Positions 57,957 to 64,000 of a stretch of 64,000 nt of DNA are shown here, piece after piece. Made by a program: the position numbers and the translations under genes. The notes under the pieces are model-generated. The model searched no databases. It was given only the letters and a program-made list of their open reading frames with translations, and was not told the DNA's origin. Each line of letters starts with the position of its first letter. Within the stretch, counting starts at the first letter, position 1. This stretch comes from DASYKT01 sp963718105 (GTDB taxonomy: Bacteria; Acidobacteriota; Blastocatellia; Pyrinomonadales; Pyrinomonadaceae): the NCBI GenBank assembly GCA_963718105.1, contig OY970352.1:3844001-3908000 (forward strand), in the 5' to 3' direction.

Positions 57957-59708
57957 TTAAAACAAAGAGCCTTTGTCGTCCTTGCCCATCATCGCCTTGC
58001 GGACGAGCGGGATCGGCGGGCCGCCGTATGACAGGAACTGGTCGTGAAACTGTTTCCACGCGCTGCGCCCGCCGCGCGAGGCGCACCAATCTTCGCGGAG
58101 TTTTTTGATCATCAGCTTGCCCATAGTGTAATTCAGATAGGCCGGATCGTAAGTTCCGCGGGCGGCTTGCTGCTCGGCGTTGCCTTCGTCCTGCATGCCT
58201 TGCTCGATAAACATCTTCTCCGATTCCTTGACCGTCATTCCCTTGGTGTGCAGACCGATGGTCGAAATAAAACGAATGTTGCGCAGCAGCGCTTCCTGCA
58301 ATTGCCCGATGTGCGTTTCGGGGTCGCCTTCGCCCAGGCCGGCGTCCCACATCATCTCTTCCGTGTAATGCGCCCAGCCTTCGGCATAAGCATAGCCGAC
58401 AAAAACCTGGCCGAATTTTGACTGCGAGCGATTGGCGTGAAGAAACTGCAGAAAATGTCCGGGATAGCCTTCGTGGACCGACGTGAACAGCAGGCTGGTT
58501 CTTCCCGGCAGATAATCCTGTTGCTTTTTCTCCGGCCAGGCCGGGTCCGGCGGCGCCACATAATAGGTCGACGGCTGCCCGGTTTCATACGGGCCCGGAA
58601 TATTTATATAAGCAAAATTCGAAGCTTTATACGCCGGCGCCAGATCAACCTTGCACTCTTCGGTGCCGGGAATGCTGACGATGTCTTTTTCCTGAAGAAA
58701 TTTTTTCAGGTCGCCGAGCTGCGCAGTCGCCGCTTTGACGATGTCTTTATCGGCCTTAATGGCGGAAACTTTATCGCTGCATTCTTTCAGCGTTTTGCCC
58801 GGTGCATATTTATCACACTCCGTTTTGAGCGCGTCGAGATTTCTTTGCAGGTCTTGTTTAGCGATCTCTTCGAGTTTTGCCAGATCTATATCGACGCCTT
58901 CGGTAGCTTTCAGCATCCAGGTAAAAAGCTTATCGCCTAAAGCAAAGCTTTCCGGGCTGGGAGTTCCGTTCTCCTTGGAAAGCCATGCCTTAAAATCTTC
59001 GACGGCCTTTATCGCCAGGTCGTTAGCTTCCTTGAAATCTTTTTGCAACTGCTCGTCTTTGACCGGTTCAAAAATTTTAGGAACATCTTTGTGATAAAAA
59101 TCCGCTAAACCGCCGATAGAGGTCAGCCCGATCTTGGTCAAAGTCGGCGCCAGTGGAAGTTTCAAATTCTTCTTGGCCTGCTCGAGCGCGCCGGGGACAT
59201 TTTTCGCGTATGCGGTATAGGATTTAATGCGCGTTTCCAGCGGCGCATACTCGCGCGAAACATACACATCCGGGTCGAGCGAGTCACCGTAAAAGGTCGG
59301 ATTTTTGTGCGGCTGGTCGGCCGTCTCGCGCCAGAAAAGGTCTTTGTCGATCTGCGCGATCAGGTAATCGCGCTCAAAGCGCTGGCGCTCATCGAGTTGC
59401 TCGTCCTTAAACGCCGATGCTTTATCGCGCTCGGCCTTGAGCCGGTCGACCTCTTTCTTCAGGCCTTCCTCGCTCCAATCGGGCAGCTTGCCGTCATACT
59501 CGTGCTTACCCTGGTATACGGCAAATGTTGGATTGGCGGCGAAATAATCGTCAATAAATTTTGCCGCGTAAGCGTCCCACTGGGCGTTCGTCCCTGTGCT
59601 GTTGGTATTTGTGTTAGCCACTTGATTTGACACCGCCGGCTTTTGTTGGCAGCCGGAAAAAAATACTGTAACTATCAAAAAGAAAACAAAACCTGCTGTA
59701 AGGCGCAT
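57957..59708 (-). CDS. DUF885-family lipoprotein, HExxH-type putative peptidase
   Basis: The 583-residue protein has a lipoprotein signal (VTVFFSGCQQKP, with the Cys as lipid anchor). The DUF885 core includes TSVHEGYPGHFLQFLHANRSQ (HEGYPGH, an HExxxxH-type metal motif) and YAYAEGWAHYTEEMMWDAGL with the Glu ligand. The family is related to M3/M32-like zinc peptidases. It likely degrades peptides at the cell surface or periplasm. Confidence 0.88.
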   Translation of the reverse strand: MRLTAGFVFFLIVTVFFSGCQQKPAVSNQVANTNTNSTGTNAQWDAYAAKFIDDYFAANPTFAVYQGKHEYDGKLPDWSEEGLKKEVDRLKAERDKASAFKDEQLDERQRFERDYLIAQIDKDLFWRETADQPHKNPTFYGDSLDPDVYVSREYAPLETRIKSYTAYAKNVPGALEQAKKNLKLPLAPTLTKIGLTSIGGLADFYHKDVPKIFEPVKDEQLQKDFKEANDLAIKAVEDFKAWLSKENGTPSPESFALGDKLFTWMLKATEGVDIDLAKLEEIAKQDLQRNLDALKTECDKYAPGKTLKECSDKVSAIKADKDIVKAATAQLGDLKKFLQEKDIVSIPGTEECKVDLAPAYKASNFAYINIPGPYETGQPSTYYVAPPDPAWPEKKQQDYLPGRTSLLFTSVHEGYPGHFLQFLHANRSQSKFGQVFVGYAYAEGWAHYTEEMMWDAGLGEGDPETHIGQLQEALLRNIRFISTIGLHTKGMTVKESEKMFIEQGMQDEGNAEQQAARGTYDPAYLNYTMGKLMIKKLREDWCASRGGRSAWKQFHDQFLSYGGPPIPLVRKAMMGKDDKGSLF

Positions 59709-59796
59709 AGACCTCTCCTTAACTTATGAAATTACGTGAAAACCGTTACCGAAGTTAGATTGTAAACGGGCTGCCGCCGATTTTGTTTCAACCCTT

Positions 59797-59903
59797 GGGA
59801 GCGCGGACGTCCCGTCCGCAAAGATCGCGCACAGCGATCTAAAAGCTCTTATTAAAAGATATTTTGCGTGATCGCGTAATGCGGACGGGACGTCCGCGCT
59901 CCT
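59797..59903. repeat. Palindromic repeat family A, copy 3
   Basis: GGGAGCGCGGACGTCCCGTCC on the left and GGACGGGACGTCCGCGCTCC on the right form the same double-hairpin plan as 4813-4924, with stem words GCGGAC/GTCCGC in place of GCGGGC/GCCCGC. It lies between the S9 peptidase and DUF885 genes. Confidence 0.85.
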
Positions 59904-59918
59904 AGAGATCCACTCCTT

Positions 59919-62033
59919 TTACAACCATTTTTTCAACCAGCCGTGCAATTCCGTATAGAAATACCGGCTGTCTTCGGCCTTTAATATCCAGTGATTTTCC
60001 TCCGGAAAAACGATCAGCCGGCTGGGAACTTTCATCCGCTGCAGCGTCGCAAAATTTTCCAGCGAATTATTGAGCGGCACGCGAAAATCGTTCTCGCCGA
60101 CAGTTACCAGGATCGGTGTCTTGAAATTCTTCGCGTATTTGATCGGGTTTTGATCGTTCCACGCTTTTTCCCAGTGCGGCGCGCCCTGATTTTTTTCGCG
60201 GTCGAAAATACTGTCACTGGTTCCCCACTGCGCTTCGGCATTGACCAGGCCGGCGTGCGACACGATGCATTTGTAACGAGTGGTAGTCGCTTCCATCCAG
60301 TTTGCCAGGTGGCCGCCATAGCTGGCGCCGGCCGCGCACTGACGTGTCCCGTCAACGAACGAAAAACGCTTGATGGCTTCATCGGCCGCTTCATTTATCT
60401 CGTCGGCGGGCGTGCGGAACGGGTCGCCTTGAATAGACTGCGCAAATTTTTCACCAAACCCGGTCGAACCCGTGTAATTCGTTAAAAGAACGATATAACC
60501 GGGCGAAGCCAGCAAATGATAATTCCAGCGCAGGCCCCAATTATCGCGCCACTGGCTGTGCGGGCCACCGTGCATCACCACCAAAAGAGGATACTTTTTA
60601 TTCGGATCGAAATTCGGCGGTGTCACATACATATTGTGAATGCGCCGTCCGCCTTTGCTGGTGAACCAAAATTCTTTCACCGATTCGACATCCCATTTCG
60701 CCAAAGCTTCCGAGTTAAAACCGGTCAGTGCTTTCCCCGATTTTTCATCACCGAGGCCCAGGGTGTATATTTCCGGCGGATTTACCGCGCTGTCCCAATT
60801 AACAAAAAGCTGCGGTGTATTTGATTTAGACGCGATCGCTAAATTCGTGTAGCAGCCATTATTGAGTTCGGTCAGCGGATTAACCTCACCGCCGCCGGCT
60901 CCCATCAGGTAAATTTTTTCATGGCCGGCTTCTTCGGCGGTGAGATAGACGGTTTTGCTGTTAGACGATAACGCAAAGCTTCCCACCGACCGGTCAAAGG
61001 TTGACGTAAGAACTTTGGGCTCGCCCGGATTTGTCCAATCGACCGAGGCCAGGCGCGTCAGGTTATAGACTTTTTCGCCGAACGGGCTAAAGGTCAGATA
61101 AAGCGTTTTTCCATCGGGGCTAAATGTCGGGCGGCCATACTCTCCGTTGCCGTTGGTGATCTGAGCAGCTTCGCCGCTTGATGTAGAAATGCGGTAGGCG
61201 TTGATCTTATTTTCTTCCGAAGCGCCGGAAGCGCGATTTACCGACGCGATAAATACTACCGAATTTCCATCCGGCGCCCACACCGCATCGATGTCGTCGC
61301 TGCCGCTGCCTATGCGCCCGCCGAAGCCTTTTTCCGCCACGAGTTTTGTACCCGCCAACAGGTCTTTCGGTTTCGCGCCGTCCACAAGCTCCTGGACGAT
61401 GACGTGCGTCTGCATTTCATCTATCCAACGGTCCCAGTTGCGCACGGGAAATGAATCGTAGACGCGCGCCTTGTACTTACGGTCCTTGCGGTCTTTTGCG
61501 ACGCGTTTGTTGTCGTCGTCATTCATCGCGCCGGGATACACGCTGCTGATAAAAAGAAGCGCTTTGCCGTCCGGCCGCCACTGCGGATTGCGCGCGCCGG
61601 TGGAAATATTTGTCGCGCGTACGGCTTCGCCGCCGCTGATGTTCAGCACATAAATTTGATTGGCCTCGTCGGTTTCACGCTTGGCCGAAAAGGCGATGCG
61701 AGTGCTGTCCGGCGACCATGTCGCGCCGCTTTCACCTGCTTTGGTGGAGGTCAGCCGGCGCGGTTTCACGCTGCCGTCCGCCGGTACTATCCACAGGTCC
61801 GAAACCTGCTCTTTTTCATCATAAGCAGGCTCCGTCAGCGAAAACACCACCCATTTTCCATCCGGGCTCGGCACCGGGGCACCCGTGCGCTTCAACAGCC
61901 ACATAGATTCGTGGGTGATCGGAACCTTGGCCTGAGCAAAAGTCTGCCATGTGAAAACTAAAATTAAACTAAAAAATAAAACTCGGAAGGTTAGGTTTTT
62001 AAAGGGACGCATTCTTCTCCTCATATGATTCAA
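59919..62033 (-). CDS. Secreted S9-family prolyl oligopeptidase/acylaminoacyl peptidase
   Basis: The 704-residue protein has a signal peptide (VLFFSLILVFTWQTFAQA). A WD40/TolB-like propeller (about 40-430: SPDGKWVVFSL, WSPDSTRIAFSA, WRPDGKALLFIS, FSPDGKTLYLTF) precedes the alpha/beta-hydrolase domain. Its triad is Ser in CAAGASYGGHLANW, Asp in TVGENDFRVPLNN and His in FPEENHWILKAE. It would cleave short peptides, often after Pro or from acylated N-termini. Confidence 0.93.
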   Translation of the reverse strand: MNHMRRRMRPFKNLTFRVLFFSLILVFTWQTFAQAKVPITHESMWLLKRTGAPVPSPDGKWVVFSLTEPAYDEKEQVSDLWIVPADGSVKPRRLTSTKAGESGATWSPDSTRIAFSAKRETDEANQIYVLNISGGEAVRATNISTGARNPQWRPDGKALLFISSVYPGAMNDDDNKRVAKDRKDRKYKARVYDSFPVRNWDRWIDEMQTHVIVQELVDGAKPKDLLAGTKLVAEKGFGGRIGSGSDDIDAVWAPDGNSVVFIASVNRASGASEENKINAYRISTSSGEAAQITNGNGEYGRPTFSPDGKTLYLTFSPFGEKVYNLTRLASVDWTNPGEPKVLTSTFDRSVGSFALSSNSKTVYLTAEEAGHEKIYLMGAGGGEVNPLTELNNGCYTNLAIASKSNTPQLFVNWDSAVNPPEIYTLGLGDEKSGKALTGFNSEALAKWDVESVKEFWFTSKGGRRIHNMYVTPPNFDPNKKYPLLVVMHGGPHSQWRDNWGLRWNYHLLASPGYIVLLTNYTGSTGFGEKFAQSIQGDPFRTPADEINEAADEAIKRFSFVDGTRQCAAGASYGGHLANWMEATTTRYKCIVSHAGLVNAEAQWGTSDSIFDREKNQGAPHWEKAWNDQNPIKYAKNFKTPILVTVGENDFRVPLNNSLENFATLQRMKVPSRLIVFPEENHWILKAEDSRYFYTELHGWLKKWL

Positions 62034-62045
62034 TGAAATATCTGA

Positions 62046-62149
62046 AGCGGGCGCAAGCGGCCCTTCCCGACTGCAAATTTATTTAGATCCTTATATTTAC
62101 CTCAAGGCCGAAGCACCTCTCAGGTCGGGAAGGGTTGCTTGCGCCCGCT
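62046..62149. repeat. Palindromic repeat family A-like, copy 4
   Basis: AGCGGGCGCAAGC...CCCTTCCCGAC on the left and GTCGGGAAGGG...GCTTGCGCCCGCT on the right form a double hairpin with an AT-rich centre (GCAAATTTATTTA). The left half of a further copy (63919-63960) shares the GAGCGGGCGCAAGC and GACTGCAAATTTATTTA words. Confidence 0.8.
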
Positions 62150-62187
62150 CTTAAATACTATTGGCCGCCTCTACAAGAGTTACCTCA

Positions 62188-63666
62188 CTAATACAAATTT
62201 CCTTCGCGTTTGCGGCCGGTGTAATCTACATAGACCACTTTCAGTTCGGTATAAAAATCGAGCGAGGTTGAGCCTTGCTCGCGCGCGCCTACGCTGGTCG
62301 CTTTTGTTCCGCCGAAGGGAATATGCGCTTCGCCGCCGGTCGTGGGCGAATTGATATGCGTCATACCGGTTTCGATCTCGTGCACAAACTTAAATATGCG
62401 CGAAGGGTCGCCGGAAAATATCGACGACGATAAACCGAACTCGCTGTCATTGGCGACGGCCATCGCCTCGTCAAAATCTTTTACGCGCAGCACGGAAAGC
62501 ACCGGCCCGAAAATTTCTTCACGCGCGATACGCATATCCGGCGTGACGTGATCAAACACCGTCGGTTCGACAAAGTAGCCTTTTTCCAGGTGTTCGCCTT
62601 CGGCTTTTTTGCCGCCGCAAAGCAGTTTTGCGCCGTCCTCTTTACCGATCTCGATATAATCCAGCACTGTTTTGAACTGTCCCTCGTCGACCGAAGGGCC
62701 AACCTGCGCCAGCGGGTTTGCGCCGTCACCGAGCACGATGTTTTTGGCGTTCTCCACGATCTTTGCCACAAATTCATCCGCCACCGAATCGATCACTATC
62801 GCGCGGCTGGTCGCCGTGCAGCGCTGGCCCGTGGAGCCGAATGCGCCCTGCGCCGTCGATTCCACCGCCAGATCCATATCGGCGTCTTCCAGCACCACGA
62901 CCGGATTTTTTCCGCCCATCTCGCACTGTACTTTCGCTCCGCGCCTGGCGGCCTGCTCGTAAAGCTTCAGCCCGATCCCGGTCGAGCCGGTAAAAGAAAT
63001 GGCCTTGACCGCCGGATGGCCCACGATCTCGTCACCGGCTTCCGAACCGGAGCCTAAAATTAAATTCAGAACGCCGGAGGGCACGCCGGCCTCGGTAAAT
63101 ATCTCGACCAGGCGTACCGCCGTGGCCGGGGTGACGGTCGCCGGTTTAAATACCACCGTGTTTCCCGCCGCCAGCGCCGGCGCTATTTTCCACGCCGGGA
63201 TCGCCACCGGAAAATTCCAGGGCGTGATGACGGCGACGACGCCGTGCGGTTCCTTTATCGTGTAGGCAAAATTGGCGGGCAGTTCCGATTGAATGGTTTC
63301 GCCGTTCATCCGGCGGGTTTCACCGGCGCAAAAATCCACCACGTTGATGGCGCGGCCGAGTTCGCCGCGAGATTCGGCCAGCGTTTTCCCCTCTTCGCGG
63401 GTAAGTATCTGCGCCAGATTTTCTTTATCGGCTTCCATCAACTGCGCCGCGCGGGCGAGTATTTTACCGCGCTGCGGGGCCGGCGTGTCGCGCCAGCGCT
63501 TGAAATTTTCCCAGGCAAATTCCACCGCCATTTTTGCTTCATGGCGCGTAGCCAGCTTGACCGTACCGATAATGTCATCAGTGCAGGCGGGATTTATATT
63601 CGGGACGGTTCGCTCCGAAGACGATTCGACCCATTGTCCGTTGATAAAATTCTTATAGACAGTCAT
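62188..63666 (-). CDS. NAD(P)-dependent aldehyde dehydrogenase (semialdehyde type)
   Basis: The 492-residue enzyme has ITPWNFPVAIPAWKIAPALAAGN, the general-base Glu in QCEMGGKNPVVV, catalytic Cys in GSTGQRCTATSRA and the EEIFGPVLSVLRV segment. The C-terminus (GGEAHIPFGGTKATSVGAREQG) resembles alpha-ketoglutaric-semialdehyde or succinate-semialdehyde dehydrogenases. It could oxidise the semialdehyde made by the transaminase in the pyrimidine route or a sugar-acid-derived semialdehyde. The choice cannot be made from sequence alone. Confidence 0.88.
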   Translation of the reverse strand: MTVYKNFINGQWVESSSERTVPNINPACTDDIIGTVKLATRHEAKMAVEFAWENFKRWRDTPAPQRGKILARAAQLMEADKENLAQILTREEGKTLAESRGELGRAINVVDFCAGETRRMNGETIQSELPANFAYTIKEPHGVVAVITPWNFPVAIPAWKIAPALAAGNTVVFKPATVTPATAVRLVEIFTEAGVPSGVLNLILGSGSEAGDEIVGHPAVKAISFTGSTGIGLKLYEQAARRGAKVQCEMGGKNPVVVLEDADMDLAVESTAQGAFGSTGQRCTATSRAIVIDSVADEFVAKIVENAKNIVLGDGANPLAQVGPSVDEGQFKTVLDYIEIGKEDGAKLLCGGKKAEGEHLEKGYFVEPTVFDHVTPDMRIAREEIFGPVLSVLRVKDFDEAMAVANDSEFGLSSSIFSGDPSRIFKFVHEIETGMTHINSPTTGGEAHIPFGGTKATSVGAREQGSTSLDFYTELKVVYVDYTGRKREGNLY

Positions 63667-64000
63667 ATTTTTGTTGATTATAACCCTAGCTTACATATAT
63701 TAATAAGCCAAGAGAAACTTGATGCTCAAGAAAACTCCCCTCCTTACAAAGGAGGGGTGGCACGCGCTTCGCGTGACGGGGTGGTTCTTTCTCTAGCCCC
63801 GTAGGAGCGTAACATTTGTAGTTCAGTGTATCTGGAATCTTTCGAGTTCCGTAGGAACGGCATATATCGCTCCTAACGGAGCTGGGGTAATTTTTGTTAT
63901 TAGCTCTATAAAAGCAAGAGCGGGCGCAAGCAACCCTTCCGGACTGCAAATTTATTTACTTGAATGTTTATTATTTATCACGCGAGCTGACCATCTCTCA
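63667..64000. repeat. Repeat-rich intergenic region at the window end
   Basis: No gene is seen. It holds CTCCCCTCCTT...AAGGAGGGG with CACGCGCTTCGCGTG (63736-63785), a pair of words GTAGGAGCG and CGCTCCTAACGGAGC (63800-63890) common in intergenic palindromes, and the left half of a family A-like repeat (63919-63960). The aldehyde dehydrogenase promoter must be near 63670-63735. Confidence 0.65.

Noticed and set aside
63667..64000. CRISPR or tRNA in the repeat-rich end region
   Set aside because: The repeats are inverted, not direct with spacers, and no cloverleaf can be drawn.

Overview
The window looks like chromosomal DNA of an Acidobacteriota bacterium, probably from the Blastocatellia/Pyrinomonadales side; this is an inference from gene types, not a database match. 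The main pointers are two very large Oar-like TonB-dependent receptors with an N-terminal carboxypeptidase-regulatory-like domain and no SusD partner, a c-type cytochrome of the photosynthetic-reaction-centre-cytochrome type common in that phylum, and many secreted peptidases. Intergenic regions are rich in short palindromic repeats.

Layout. 0-1.2 kb: the end of a histidine kinase and two response regulators, one FixJ-like. 1.2-25 kb: a coherent pectin/rhamnogalacturonan utilisation locus. It holds a TonB receptor, a pectin methylesterase-pectate lyase fusion, a GH28 polygalacturonase, a rhamnogalacturonan acetylesterase, a GH105 unsaturated rhamnogalacturonyl hydrolase, a cupin, a FadR-type GntR regulator and a GH43 enzyme. 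A divergent SDR / M24-like / MFS transporter trio follows, then an intracellular operon (NagB-like protein, UxaA, IolB-type isomerase, KduD, KdgK, Eda) that turns galacturonate and unsaturated uronate into pyruvate and glyceraldehyde-3-phosphate. ATTGGT-N3-ACCAAT palindromes resembling ExuR/UxuR operators lie in front of both the NagB-like operon and the TonB receptor.

26-63.7 kb: a reductive pyrimidine-degradation set, all on the minus strand and interspersed with other genes: PreA, PreT, an NCS1 transporter, dihydropyrimidinase, beta-ureidopropionase, a class III aminotransferase, a Rid protein and an aldehyde dehydrogenase. A GTP-cyclohydrolase-II-like gene overlaps the ureidopropionase gene. 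Between these lie secreted peptidases (M28, M15, M23, DUF885, S9), a sulfatase, an esterase, GNAT acetyltransferases, an amino-acid racemase and a second cytochrome/TonB receptor pair.

The most interesting unit is at 41.5-43.8 kb: a small helical protein and a STAND/NB-ARC-TPR protein, 5 bp apart, that share a roughly 22-residue Asn/Gly/Pro-rich motif at the C-terminus of one and the N-terminus of the other. This is the layout of bacterial NLR amyloid-signalling (effector plus sensor) pairs. The module abuts a decayed fragment of a second cytochrome c gene, which marks a recombination junction. Other notable items are a MITE with 20-bp terminal inverted repeats, a REP-flanked internally deleted RAYT-type transposase remnant, a doubly frameshifted zinc-finger pseudogene, and several families of palindromic repeats, one with compensatory stem changes between copies. 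No tRNA, rRNA or CRISPR array was seen.
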